Origin: Maribacter zhoushanensis
GTDB taxonomy: Bacteria > Bacteroidota > Bacteroidia > Flavobacteriales > Flavobacteriaceae
Length of the DNA stretch: 64,000 nucleotides
Direction of reading: 5' to 3'
Assembly: GCF_029350975.1 (NCBI RefSeq)
Contig: NZ_JARKMR010000001.1
Location: 1,302,001-1,366,000 of the forward strand
Shown: positions 19,848 through 28,113 of the stretch, piece after piece
How positions within the stretch are numbered: position 1 is the first letter of the stretch
How the letters are laid out: the number at the start of each line of letters is the position of its first letter
Program-made: the position numbers and the translations under genes
Notes under the pieces: model-generated
What the model was told of the DNA's origin: nothing
Seen by the model: the letters and a program-made list of their open reading frames with translations, nothing else
Database searches by the model: none

Positions 19848-19860
19848 GATAAGAGTTTTA

Positions 19861-19868
19861 TATTTTTG
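19861..19868 (+). promoter_or_regulatory. Bacteroidota -7 element (TATTTTTG)
   Basis: TATTTTTG matches TAnnTTTG and lies 19 bases before the ATG at 19888. This makes the ATG a better start than the TTG at 19876. Confidence 0.5.
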
Positions 19869-19887
19869 CAGTAATTTGAAACGTAGC

Positions 19888-20706
19888 ATGGAGATTCCTA
19901 AAATTAGTATCATTGTTAGTACATATAATGCCGAAGCGTGGCTAAAGAAGGTACTTTGGGGCTTTGAGCAACAGATATTCAAAGATTTTGAGGTTGTTAT
20001 TGCAGATGATGGGTCTAAAGCACCAACAAAAGAGTTGCTTGCAGAAATGGCAGAAAAAGTGCATTACCCAATTGTGCATGTTTGGCAAGAAGATGATGGT
20101 TTTCAGAAATCAAGAATACTGAACAAAGCGGTTTCGGCTTGTTCAGCGGATTATATTATCATGACCGATGGTGACTGTATACCTCGCGAAGATTTTGTTC
20201 AGGTACATTATATCAATAAAGAGCCAGGTTATTTCATTTCTGGTGGATATTATATGCTACCTATGAATATCTCTAAAATGATAACTCTAGACGATATTGA
20301 AAATCAACGATGTTTTAATATTCAATGGCTAAAGGATAAAGGAATACCGCAAACATTTAAGAATAATAAATTAACTGCACGTGGTATTATTTCAAAGGTA
20401 TTGAATTGGGTTACACCAACCAATGCAAGCTGGAACGGTCATAATTCCTCTGGTTGGAAAAAAGATATTGAAAACGTAAACGGTTTTGATGAGCGTATGC
20501 AGTATGGCGGTCAAGATAGAGAGCTGGGCGAACGTTTGTTCAATTTTGGTATAAAGTCAAAGCAGTTAAGATATAGTGCTGTTTGCGTGCATTTAGATCA
20601 TAAAAGAGGATATAAAACTCCAGAGTCTATTGCAAAAAATGTGGGAATTAGAAATGCTACTAAAAAGGAAAAAAGTGTGTGGACACACTATGGCATAACC
20701 AAGTAA
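19888..20706 (+). CDS. Family 2 glycosyltransferase with galactosyltransferase-like C-terminal region
   Basis: The 272-residue protein begins MEIPKISIIVSTYNAEAWL, the standard GT2 start. The metal site is DGDCIP (about 95) and the motif VNGFDERMQYGGQDRELGERL (about 205-225) matches the C-terminal region shared with family 7 galactosyltransferases and chondroitin-polymerase-like enzymes. There is no membrane segment. I chose ATG 19888 over TTG 19876 because of the promoter spacing. Its last 19 bases overlap the end of the convergent gene at 20688. It belongs to the surface-glycan region; the sugar is unknown. Confidence 0.85.
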   Translation: MEIPKISIIVSTYNAEAWLKKVLWGFEQQIFKDFEVVIADDGSKAPTKELLAEMAEKVHYPIVHVWQEDDGFQKSRILNKAVSACSADYIIMTDGDCIPREDFVQVHYINKEPGYFISGGYYMLPMNISKMITLDDIENQRCFNIQWLKDKGIPQTFKNNKLTARGIISKVLNWVTPTNASWNGHNSSGWKKDIENVNGFDERMQYGGQDRELGERLFNFGIKSKQLRYSAVCVHLDHKRGYKTPESIAKNVGIRNATKKEKSVWTHYGITK

Positions 20707-21482
20707 TACACCAATTCATTTTTCTGCTCCAATCTTTTTAATTCTTTGTAGCGTTCCAAAACACCCAAAGCATTTAAATAACAAATAGTAAAGCCTTTTT
20801 TGCCATCTAGTATACCAAGGCGTAAGATGTAGTGGTTAAAAAACTTCCAGCCGGTTTTTAAAATCATCATTACATAGCTGAACTTCTTTTCTTTATAAAA
20901 TGATTCAATAGCTTTTAAACGGCCATACTTCAACATTTTACTTTTATAGTCTTCGTAGTTCTTGTAGCAGTAATGTGTCAATTTTTCTTTAAGAATGCCA
21001 GATGCTCCATCAACGTCCAATGTTTCATGTACAATCTTGCAATCGGAAAATACAGCTTTACTTTTTCTGAAAAGACGATAGTTTTTATCTGTTTGCCATC
21101 CACTGAAATTCAATTTTTCATTTTTGAACATGAATTGGCGGTAAAACCAGAAAGCTGCTATTTCAGTATCACTAGATACTGTTTCCGTGATTTCATTTTG
21201 TAAAGCATCTGAAACAATTTCATCTGCATCTAAAAATAAGACCCAGTCGTTTTTAGCTTGTTTTAAAGCAAAAGATTTTTGAGCTGTAAAATTCTCGAAA
21301 GGATTTTGAATGACTTTTACTTTAGGGTGTTCCTTTAAATATTCATAGGTTCCGTCAGTACTAAAAGAATCAACTACAATAATTTCATCGGCAAAAGAAA
21401 CAGACTCAATACACTTTTCAATGTAGCCCATTTCATTATACGTAATTACTAATGCGGTAAGTTGTTCTTTTTTGGTAATCAT
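20688..21482 (-). CDS. Family 2 glycosyltransferase (WaaE/KdtX-like)
   Basis: The 264-residue protein reads ALVITYNEMGYIEKCIESV, then DEIIVVDSFSTDGT, and LFLDADEIVS (about 87-96), which are GT2 motifs. The DADE and the later FSGWQTDKNYRLFRK region resemble the LPS core beta-1,4-glucosyltransferase (WaaE/KdtX) group found beside LPS genes. ATG 21482 is preferred over TTG 21491; a TAACTTTG box lies at 21521. Its 3' end overlaps the convergent glycosyltransferase by 19 bp. A lipid A-core or surface polysaccharide role is inferred from family and context. Confidence 0.83.
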   Translation of the reverse strand: MITKKEQLTALVITYNEMGYIEKCIESVSFADEIIVVDSFSTDGTYEYLKEHPKVKVIQNPFENFTAQKSFALKQAKNDWVLFLDADEIVSDALQNEITETVSSDTEIAAFWFYRQFMFKNEKLNFSGWQTDKNYRLFRKSKAVFSDCKIVHETLDVDGASGILKEKLTHYCYKNYEDYKSKMLKYGRLKAIESFYKEKKFSYVMMILKTGWKFFNHYILRLGILDGKKGFTICYLNALGVLERYKELKRLEQKNELVYYLVMP

Positions 21483-21520
21483 ACTTTCCAATTTGATAGG
21501 TTTGCTCTAATCGGAGCGAA

Positions 21521-21528
21521 CAAAGTTA
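21521..21528 (-). promoter_or_regulatory. Bacteroidota -7 element (TAACTTTG)
   Basis: TAACTTTG on the minus strand lies about 38 bases before the ATG at 21482. Confidence 0.4.
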
Positions 21529-21641
21529 TAACAAAAAAAGAATTAAAAAATTGTGTTAAGAAGTAAATTTCTTACACAGATGAAATCCAAAATTACAACT
21601 AGGTTCAGTCTATAAGAGGGGGTATTATTGAAAGGTTGCGT

Positions 21642-22754
21642 TTAATTATCAAAAAGTTTTTTTGTTTTTGCTAACGCCGCCCCAATAACTTGGTGCATGT
21701 CATAATACTTGTATTCGGCAAGTCTGCCGCCAAAGATTACTAAGTCGTTGGAAGCCTTCTTTTTATACTGTGCATATCTATTGTTGTTCTTGTCGTCATT
21801 GATTGGGTAATACGGTTCTAAGTTGGTTGAAGCTTCTAAAGGATATTCTTTTGTTATGACCGTTTTGTTCTGCTGACCAAACTCAAAATGCTTATGTTCT
21901 AAAATTCTTGTATAGGGTATTTTTGCTTCAGTATAATTTACTACGGCGTTACCTTGATAGTTGTCTATATCTAAAATTTCATGTTCAAAACGTAATCCTC
22001 TATATTCTAATTTACCAAATTCATAATTATAGTATTCATCAATTTTACCCGTAAAAACTATTTTCTTGGCCATTTTATCAAGAGATTCTTTATCCTTGAA
22101 GTAGTTGACGCCAAGTTGAACATCTATACCTTCAAGTAATGCACCAGAGAGTTCATTATATCCTCCTTTTGGTATGCCTTGGTAGCTATCGTTAAAATAA
22201 TTATTGTCGAATGTAAACCTTAATGGTAAGCGTTTTATAATGAATGCCGGTAGTTCTGTGGCTTTTCTTCCCCATTGTTTTTCCGTATACCCTTTTATTA
22301 GCTTAAAATAAATATCTTCTCCAACAAGAGAAAGTGCTTGTTCCTCTAAATTTTGTGGTTGATTTTTTTGATATATTTTACTTTGTTCTTCAATGATGGA
22401 TTTAGCTTCTGCCGGAGTCTTTACTCCCCATAATTGATAAAAAGTATTCATATTAAAGGGTAAATTGTATAATTTACCATTGTGGTTGGCAACCGGTGAA
22501 TTTGTATATCTGTTAAAAGGGACAAAATCATTTACATAGTCCCATATGTTCTTGTCATTTGTATGAAAAATATGTGCGCCATAAGCATGAACATTAATGT
22601 CTTCTATCTTCTTACAATAAGTATTACCACCTATGTGTTCTCTCTTATCTACTACTAAGCAAGTTTTTCCTCTTCTTTTAGCTTCATGGGCAAATACTGC
22701 ACCATATAGTCCTGCCCCTACAATAAGAAAATCATACATTTTGGTTGATTTCAT
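21642..22754 (-). CDS. glf: UDP-galactopyranose mutase
   Basis: This flavoenzyme interconverts UDP-galactopyranose and UDP-galactofuranose in the cytoplasm. The 370-residue protein has the FAD-binding FLIVGAGLYGAVFAHEA near its start, then KREHIGGNTY, HIFHTND and YTEKQWGRKATELPA (about 157-171). The C-terminal GGRLAEYKYYDMHQVIGAAL is typical of the family. Length is normal for bacterial enzymes. A TATCTTTG box lies 17 bp upstream. The divergent gene at 22895 looks like a galactofuranosyltransferase, so product and user are side by side. Confidence 0.95.
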   Translation of the reverse strand: MKSTKMYDFLIVGAGLYGAVFAHEAKRRGKTCLVVDKREHIGGNTYCKKIEDINVHAYGAHIFHTNDKNIWDYVNDFVPFNRYTNSPVANHNGKLYNLPFNMNTFYQLWGVKTPAEAKSIIEEQSKIYQKNQPQNLEEQALSLVGEDIYFKLIKGYTEKQWGRKATELPAFIIKRLPLRFTFDNNYFNDSYQGIPKGGYNELSGALLEGIDVQLGVNYFKDKESLDKMAKKIVFTGKIDEYYNYEFGKLEYRGLRFEHEILDIDNYQGNAVVNYTEAKIPYTRILEHKHFEFGQQNKTVITKEYPLEASTNLEPYYPINDDKNNNRYAQYKKKASNDLVIFGGRLAEYKYYDMHQVIGAALAKTKKLFDN

Positions 22755-22771
22755 TTTTCAAATTTAAAACC

Positions 22772-22779
22772 CAAAGATA
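22772..22779 (-). promoter_or_regulatory. Bacteroidota -7 element of glf (TATCTTTG)
   Basis: TATCTTTG on the minus strand lies 17 bases before the ATG at 22754, giving a short leader of roughly a dozen bases. Confidence 0.5.
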
Positions 22780-22894
22780 CTGTTTGATATCTAAATTAGT
22801 TGGTGTAAAAATTTCACAAAAGTTTGGACTTTAAATCTCTGTTTCTGTTTTAAAATAGTTAAAATTGCAGACCGAATAGCGTAAATAAAACTAT

Positions 22895-23929
22895 ATGAAT
22901 TCAAATAATCTCTACTTTATTTCTAGAAATTATAAATTTTCAAAGAATGCAGCTTCTAAGCCTAAGATGGATTGTGAAACGGTTCTTGAAAAAAATGGAT
23001 TCAAGAATTTAGGCTTTAAGCAAAGTAACCATCCTAGTTCTGCATTAGGGGCTGTAATTAGTTTTTTCGGTATAACAAAAGGGTTAATAAGGTTGCCAAG
23101 AAAGTCAGTGTTTTGTATGCAATATCCTTTAAGTAAGTTTTTTGGCTATATCACCAACATTGTTGCTTTAAAGAAATGTACGTTAATTATTATCATACAC
23201 GATGTGAAATTTTTAATGGGGAAGTCGAAAGATTTGAAAGGTGAAATGGCAAAATTTAATAAAGCCGATTTTATCATCATACATAATGAATCTATGAAAA
23301 AGTGGTTTCAAGAGAATGGTTGTACGGCACAATTAGTAAGTTTAGAGTTATTTGATTATATACATTCAAGTAATAAACACGCAACAATTAACACTCCATA
23401 TGATGTGGTCTTTGCAGGTGGATTAGGAAAAGAAAAAAGTGAATTTCTATATAGTATGGATAGCCTTAATCCATCAAATTATAAATTGAAATTGTATGGT
23501 AATGGTTTCAATGCTGCAGATGCGGAAAAAACGAATTCTATTCTCGATTATCAAGGTGTTTTTTCACCAGATGAAGTAATTGATAAAATAGAAGGATCAT
23601 TTGGTTTAATTTGGAACGGTAATGCCTTAAATGAGTGTTCAGGAGATTTCGGTAAATATCTTTTATATAATAATCCGCATAAGACATCTTTATATCTCTT
23701 ATGCGGATTACCGGTAATTGTTTGGAAAAAAGCTGCTATTGCTAAATTCATAGAAAAAGAACAAATAGGTATAACCTTAAATTCTTTAGATGAACTTGAT
23801 GCTGTTCTAGCAAACCTAGATTCAAATGATTATGCTAAAATGATATCTAATGTAGAAAAGGTAAAGACAAAAGTTGCTACTGGTCATTACCTTTCTCAAG
23901 CTATCGGCAAAGTAATTGAATTGGTTTAA
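22895..23929 (+). CDS. Galactofuranosyltransferase-like sugar transferase
   Basis: This 344-residue GT-B-like protein has LIIIIHDVKFLMG (about 96-108), IIHNESMKKWFQENG (about 128-142) and YDVVFAGGLGKEKS. The C-terminal block has SGDFGKYLLYNNPHKTSLYL then LCGLPVIVWKKAAIAKFI. This last block, with YNNPHKTSLYL and GLPVIV, is characteristic of the group that includes WbbI-type beta-1,6-galactofuranosyltransferases. Divergent placement from the UDP-galactopyranose mutase gene supports UDP-galactofuranose as donor. No signal peptide is visible. Donor assignment is inference; the fold assignment is firmer. Confidence 0.8.
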   Translation: MNSNNLYFISRNYKFSKNAASKPKMDCETVLEKNGFKNLGFKQSNHPSSALGAVISFFGITKGLIRLPRKSVFCMQYPLSKFFGYITNIVALKKCTLIIIIHDVKFLMGKSKDLKGEMAKFNKADFIIIHNESMKKWFQENGCTAQLVSLELFDYIHSSNKHATINTPYDVVFAGGLGKEKSEFLYSMDSLNPSNYKLKLYGNGFNAADAEKTNSILDYQGVFSPDEVIDKIEGSFGLIWNGNALNECSGDFGKYLLYNNPHKTSLYLLCGLPVIVWKKAAIAKFIEKEQIGITLNSLDELDAVLANLDSNDYAKMISNVEKVKTKVATGHYLSQAIGKVIELV

Positions 23930-23932
23930 TAT

Positions 23933-24754
23933 TTAAACCGCTACATCATACTCTCTAAGTGCATCGTTCAAAGAAGTCTTTTTGTTCGTGCTTTCCTTTC
24001 TTTTTCCAATAATCAATGCACATGGTACCTGAAATTCGCCAGCTGGGAATTTTTTGGTGTAACTACCAGGTATCACTACTGATCGTGCAGGTACAACACC
24101 TTTTGTTTCTACGGGAGTTTCGCCTGTAACATCAATTATTTTAGTACTCATTGTTAATACTACATTAGCACCTAAAACAGCTTCTTTTTCAACTCTAACA
24201 CCTTCAACAACTATACAGCGAGAACCAATAAAAGCTCCATCTTCTATGATAACTGGTGAAGCTTGCAAGGGTTCAAGAACACCGCCAATGCCAACACCGC
24301 CACTAAGGTGAACGTTTTTGCCAATTTGTGCACAACTGCCTACAGTTGCCCAAGTATCTACCATTGTACCTTCATCTACATAGGCGCCAATATTTACATA
24401 GCTAGGCATTAAAATAGTACCTGCAGAAATAAATGCTCCATGTCTTGCAACAGCATTTGGTACAACACGAATTCCTTTTTCCTTGTATCCTCTCTTTAAC
24501 GGCATTTTATCATGGTACTCAAAAATCCCTGCTTCTAAAGTTTCCATTTTTTGAATAGGGAAATACATTACTACTGCTTTCTTTACCCATTCATTGATCT
24601 GCCATCCGTCTGCTGTTGGCTCGGCGCATCTTAATTCTCCTAAATCTAAAAGGTTTACAACTTCTCTTATGCTATCTTGGGTAGCAGACTCTTTTAAAAG
24701 GTCTCTATTGTCCCATGCTTTTTCTATTTGAGCTCTTAATTCTGTCATTTTCAT
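23933..24754 (-). CDS. dapD: 2,3,4,5-tetrahydropyridine-2,6-dicarboxylate N-succinyltransferase
   Basis: It succinylates tetrahydrodipicolinate in the succinylase branch of lysine and diaminopimelate synthesis. The 273-residue length is typical. The alpha-helical N-terminal region (to about 100) is followed by a left-handed beta-helix of hexapeptide repeats, with VPNAVARHGAFI, PSYVNIGAYVDEGTMVDTWA, GVLEPLQASPVIIED and GSRCIVVEGVRV, then a C-terminal GSYTKKFPAGEFQVPCA. A TATATTTG box lies 11 bp before the ATG. It converges on the galactofuranosyltransferase-like gene with a 3-bp gap. Confidence 0.95.
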   Translation of the reverse strand: MKMTELRAQIEKAWDNRDLLKESATQDSIREVVNLLDLGELRCAEPTADGWQINEWVKKAVVMYFPIQKMETLEAGIFEYHDKMPLKRGYKEKGIRVVPNAVARHGAFISAGTILMPSYVNIGAYVDEGTMVDTWATVGSCAQIGKNVHLSGGVGIGGVLEPLQASPVIIEDGAFIGSRCIVVEGVRVEKEAVLGANVVLTMSTKIIDVTGETPVETKGVVPARSVVIPGSYTKKFPAGEFQVPCALIIGKRKESTNKKTSLNDALREYDVAV

Positions 24755-24764
24755 AAAATTTTCT

Positions 24765-24772
24765 CAAATATA
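24765..24772 (-). promoter_or_regulatory. Bacteroidota -7 element of dapD (TATATTTG)
   Basis: TATATTTG on the minus strand ends 10 bases before the dapD ATG, so the leader is only a few bases. Confidence 0.5.
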
Positions 24773-24826
24773 AGTTGAAGTACAGTAATTACCCGAGCGC
24801 AAGGGCACATATAACAAATTATCCTT

Positions 24827-24834
24827 TATTTTTG
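24827..24834 (+). promoter_or_regulatory. Bacteroidota -7 element of ruvX-def (TATTTTTG)
   Basis: TATTTTTG lies 13 bases before the TTG start at 24848 and would serve ruvX and the abutting def gene. Confidence 0.5.
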
Positions 24835-24847
24835 CCAAAAATTTAGT

Positions 24848-25258
24848 TTGGGAAAGATTCTTGCAATTGACTATGGGGAAAAACGTATTGGACTAGCAGT
24901 TACCGATGATATGAAAATGATAGCATTTGGTTTAACTACTGTCAATACTCCTGAAATCTTTACATATTTATCTGACTATATTCCTCGCGAAAATGTTGAT
25001 GTTATAGTAGTAGGTGAACCCAAGCAAATGGATAATACCGCTTCTGAATCTGAAGTGCATATTGCACCATTTTTAGTAAAATTGGCAGAGAAATTTCCAA
25101 CAATTCCCATTAAAAGGCATGATGAGCGTTTTACATCTAAAATGGCTTTTCAAACAATGTTAGATAGCGGGTTGAAGAAGAAACAAAGAAAGAACAAGGC
25201 ACTTATAGACGAAATCAGTGCAACGATTATTTTACAAGATTTTTTAAAAACAGTATAA
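24848..25258 (+). CDS. ruvX: Putative pre-16S rRNA nuclease / Holliday junction resolvase (YqgF)
   Basis: The 136-residue protein has the RNase H-like fold of the YqgF family: ILAIDYGEKRIGLAVTD (with D and the K-R pair) at the start, VVGEPKQMDNTASE (about 56-69), RHDERFTSKMA (about 96-106) and LIDEISATIILQDFL at the end. Family members act in 16S rRNA 5' end maturation and were also proposed as Holliday junction resolvases. The start codon is TTG, fixed by the conserved N-terminus. The stop is immediately followed by the def ATG, so the two genes form an operon. Confidence 0.93.
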   Translation: MGKILAIDYGEKRIGLAVTDDMKMIAFGLTTVNTPEIFTYLSDYIPRENVDVIVVGEPKQMDNTASESEVHIAPFLVKLAEKFPTIPIKRHDERFTSKMAFQTMLDSGLKKKQRKNKALIDEISATIILQDFLKTV

Positions 25259-25849
25259 ATGATTTTACCCATTATTGCGTACGGTGATCCCGTATTAAGA
25301 AAAGTAGCGGATGATATTGATAAAGATTATCCAAAACTGAATGATTTGATTGCTAACATGTGGGAAACCATGTATAATGCTAGTGGTGTAGGTCTTGCTG
25401 CTCCACAAATAGGGCTACCAATTCGTATATTTTTAGTTGATACTACCCCTTTTTCAGGTGATGAGGATTTAACTGAAGATGAGCAAAAACAATTAGATGG
25501 TTTTAAACGAGTTTTTATCAATGCTACCATTGAAGAAGAAACTGGTGATGAATGGGCATTTAATGAAGGTTGCCTTAGTATACCAGATGTTCGCGAAGAT
25601 ATAAGTAGAAAAGGTACTATTAAAATTACTTATTTAGATGAGAATTTTAAAGAGCACGTAGAAACTTTTGATGGTCTTTTGGCTCGCGTTATTCAACATG
25701 AATATGATCATATAGAAGGAGTGTTGTTTACAGATAAATTATCAGCTTTAAAAAAGAGAATGTTAAAGGGTAGATTAACCAATATTTCTAAAGGAAAGAT
25801 AAACGTAGACTATCGTATGAAATTTCCTGCGATGAAAAAAGGACGTTAA
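25259..25849 (+). CDS. def: Peptide deformylase
   Basis: It removes the formyl group from the N-terminal methionine of new proteins. The 196-residue protein has all three metal and active-site motifs: GVGLAAPQIG (about 42-51), EGCLSIP (about 103-109) and HEYDHIEGVLF (about 144-154, HExxH type). An insertion around residues 65-75 (PFSGDEDLTEDEQKQ) is common in Bacteroidota deformylases. It abuts ruvX with no gap and is followed by the DUF5606 gene 62 bp later. Confidence 0.95.
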   Translation: MILPIIAYGDPVLRKVADDIDKDYPKLNDLIANMWETMYNASGVGLAAPQIGLPIRIFLVDTTPFSGDEDLTEDEQKQLDGFKRVFINATIEEETGDEWAFNEGCLSIPDVREDISRKGTIKITYLDENFKEHVETFDGLLARVIQHEYDHIEGVLFTDKLSALKKRMLKGRLTNISKGKINVDYRMKFPAMKKGR

Positions 25850-25911
25850 AATGCCTTTATTATTAATAGAAAAGTGTAATATTTGTCCACTTTAAAATTT
25901 TAAAAGAGTTT

Positions 25912-26340
25912 ATGGGGTTAGAGAAAATTTTATCCGTTGCAGGAAAACCAGGTTTGTACAAACTAATTACACAAACCAGAACTGGCTTTGTTGCAGAGTC
26001 TTTATTAGACGGTAAAAGAATTACGGTAAGTTTACGTAGTAGTGTTAGTGTATTGTCTGAGATTGCAATTTATACCTTAGAAGAAGAAGTGCCGTTAAGA
26101 GATGTATTTAAAAAGATACAGGAAAAGGAAAATGGTGGTAAAACATCTATAGGGCACAAAGAAGAGAAAATTAAATTAGAAGAATACTTTTTTGAGGTAT
26201 TACCAAACTATGACGAAGATCGTGTGTATGTGAGTGATATTAAAAAAGTAATTCAGTGGTACAATATATTAACTGATAATAATATAACTGATTTTTCTGC
26301 TGAAGAGGTAGAAACTGAAGAAGCCGCTGGCGAAGAATAG
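25912..26340 (+). CDS. DUF5606 domain protein
   Basis: This 142-residue soluble protein opens with LEKILSVAGKPGLYKLITQTRTGFVAESL, the characteristic start of DUF5606, a Bacteroidota family without known function. A second conserved block (KLEEYFFEVLPNYDEDRVYVSDIKK) covers about 95-120. The C-terminal 20 residues are acidic (EEVETEEAAGEE). It follows def on the same strand and ends at a strong terminator, so it may belong to the ruvX-def transcript. Confidence 0.88.
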   Translation: MGLEKILSVAGKPGLYKLITQTRTGFVAESLLDGKRITVSLRSSVSVLSEIAIYTLEEEVPLRDVFKKIQEKENGGKTSIGHKEEKIKLEEYFFEVLPNYDEDRVYVSDIKKVIQWYNILTDNNITDFSAEEVETEEAAGEE

Positions 26341-26363
26341 ATCTTCTTACACAGTATTATATT

Positions 26364-26390
26364 TAAAAAGCCCTTTTTGGGCTTTTTTTT
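26364..26390 (+). terminator. Rho-independent terminator after the DUF5606 gene
   Basis: The hairpin AAAAAGCCC-TTTTT-GGGCTTTTT is followed by more Ts, 24 bp after the stop codon. It closes the ruvX-def-DUF5606 unit. Confidence 0.9.
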
Positions 26391-26560
26391 GTTTAAAACC
26401 TTAAGGTAAAGCGCTTTCTACAAAGCGCTTAAGTTGCTCATCTATAGTTTTTAGTCTTTCACCGACACCTTTCTTTCATACATCATTATTTGATAAAAAT
26501 AAGTTTTATAATGCTGCAAATTTGCGGTAAGAATTATAATACAAACAAAATTTTATTGAT

Positions 26561-27649
26561 ATGAATGTAAGTGATTATGAAATTGAATGTGAATTAAAAA
26601 GTGCTTTTTATGATAAGGCATATTCACCTTTTGTAATTTTAAATAAGGACATGGATTTTGTAGATGTAAATGAAGCAGCTGTTTCTACCATGGGTATTGA
26701 AAAAGAAAGCTTCATTGGTAAGAACATACTAGATGTGTTTCCATATCTAAAGGATACAGAAAGATACGATGCTTACAGAAATGTTATTGACACTGGTGTT
26801 AGTATTGGTTTTGATGAATTGTTGTTCAAAGGTGAATTTGCAGAAAGTAAATTTATGTCCAAAGCTTTTAAAATAGGTAACTATTTAGGTATAACTACAC
26901 TAGATGTTACCCATGTTATAGGTACAATCGAAAAATTAAAGAAAACCCAGGCATCATTAACTAAAGTCAATAAAAATTTAAAAAAGAAGAATCAAGAGTT
27001 AGAAGAATTCTCCTATGTTGCCGCTCATGATTTAAGGGCTCCTCTTACCAACTTAAAGAGTTTAGTTCATATGATGAAGGATGTAAACCCTGCTACCGAT
27101 AGTATGGATCCGCTAGTAGATAAGCTAAGTACGGTTGCTCAAGTAATGTGCGATAAAATTAGAGCTTTGAATATGGTTATTGCTATAAAGTCTAGCTTTA
27201 ATGGTACCAAAGAAGATATTAGTTTCTCAGATGCTATGAGTAATATAAAGAGTATGCATTCTAAAGAAATTATAGAATGTAGAACAATTATAAAAGAAGA
27301 CTTTTCTAGTTGTCCTCAAATACGATATAACCAAGCTCAATTAACGAGTATCTTAGATAGCCTAATGTCTAACTCCTTAAAGTACAGACATCCTAAAAGA
27401 AAATTGAGTATTAAGGTTGAAACCAAGATTGTAAAAGGTAAAACACAGCTAGTTTTTAGGGATAATGGTCTTGGTTTTGATCAAGATTTGTCCGATAAGA
27501 TTTTTACACTGTTTAAACGAATGCATACTCATGTAGACGGGCTGGGTATAGGCTTATATATTACTAACTCTATAATTAATGACAATGGGGGCAGTATACA
27601 GGTAAAAAGTCAAGTAAATAAAGGAACTGAAATAACTATCATATTTTAA
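26561..27649 (+). CDS. PAS-domain sensor histidine kinase (cytoplasmic)
   Basis: The 362-residue protein has no membrane segment. A PAS domain covers about 15-120 (FVILNKDMDFVDVNEAA, GKNILDVFP). A short coiled-coil linker (122-148) leads to the HisKA domain with H156 in SYVAAHDLRAPLTNL, then a HATPase domain with the N box (SLMSNSLKYRHP), G1 (DNGLGFD) and G2 (GLGIGLYI). All catalytic motifs look intact. The next gene, 26 bp downstream, is a single-domain response regulator, its likely partner. The signal sensed is unknown. Confidence 0.92.
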   Translation: MNVSDYEIECELKSAFYDKAYSPFVILNKDMDFVDVNEAAVSTMGIEKESFIGKNILDVFPYLKDTERYDAYRNVIDTGVSIGFDELLFKGEFAESKFMSKAFKIGNYLGITTLDVTHVIGTIEKLKKTQASLTKVNKNLKKKNQELEEFSYVAAHDLRAPLTNLKSLVHMMKDVNPATDSMDPLVDKLSTVAQVMCDKIRALNMVIAIKSSFNGTKEDISFSDAMSNIKSMHSKEIIECRTIIKEDFSSCPQIRYNQAQLTSILDSLMSNSLKYRHPKRKLSIKVETKIVKGKTQLVFRDNGLGFDQDLSDKIFTLFKRMHTHVDGLGIGLYITNSIINDNGGSIQVKSQVNKGTEITIIF

Positions 27650-27675
27650 TATAAACATTAATAAAACTAAATACC

Positions 27676-28062
27676 ATGATCAAAATATTATTAATAGAAG
27701 ATGATGAAGTAACCAACTTCATAGCAAAGACCAACCTTGAGAAATTTGGATATAAAAACATTTCCATAGCATTGAACGGGCAAGAAGGTTTAGAATATTT
27801 GAAAAATAACAACTGTCCAGATGTCATTATCCTTGATATTAACATGCCTGTATTAGATGGGTGGGATTTTTTGGAAGCTACTAAAAAGTTAAACTTTTGT
27901 ACCAATGTACCTGTTATAATAGCAACTTCTTCATCTAGAGAAGATGACGTAGCAAGAGTAAGAACCTTTGAAAATGTAATGGAGTATTTAGAAAAACCAT
28001 TAAACTTTAAAGAATTGAATTCTATAATATCTAAGGTAAATTCAAAATCTGTTGATTCATAA
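27676..28062 (+). CDS. Single-domain response regulator (CheY-like)
   Basis: The 128-residue protein is only a receiver domain: acidic pocket IEDDE (7-11), phospho-acceptor D54 in VIILDINMP, ATSSS at the threonine/serine position, and the EKP lysine near residue 114. It has no output domain, so it probably acts by protein contact or as a phosphate relay. It lies 26 bp after the PAS histidine kinase and ends in a hairpin terminator, making a two-gene operon. Confidence 0.92.
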   Translation: MIKILLIEDDEVTNFIAKTNLEKFGYKNISIALNGQEGLEYLKNNNCPDVIILDINMPVLDGWDFLEATKKLNFCTNVPVIIATSSSREDDVARVRTFENVMEYLEKPLNFKELNSIISKVNSKSVDS

Positions 28063-28098
28063 AAAAGCCTTGATTGATTTCAATCAAAGCTTTTTTTA
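28061..28098. terminator. Hairpin terminator between convergent genes
   Basis: The inverted repeat AAAAAAGC-cTTGATTG and CAATCAAaGC-TTTTTTT starts at the stop codon of the response regulator. Arms allow termination on both strands before the GH20 gene. Confidence 0.85.
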
Positions 28099-28113
28099 GC
28101 GTTTTTTTAAGGA

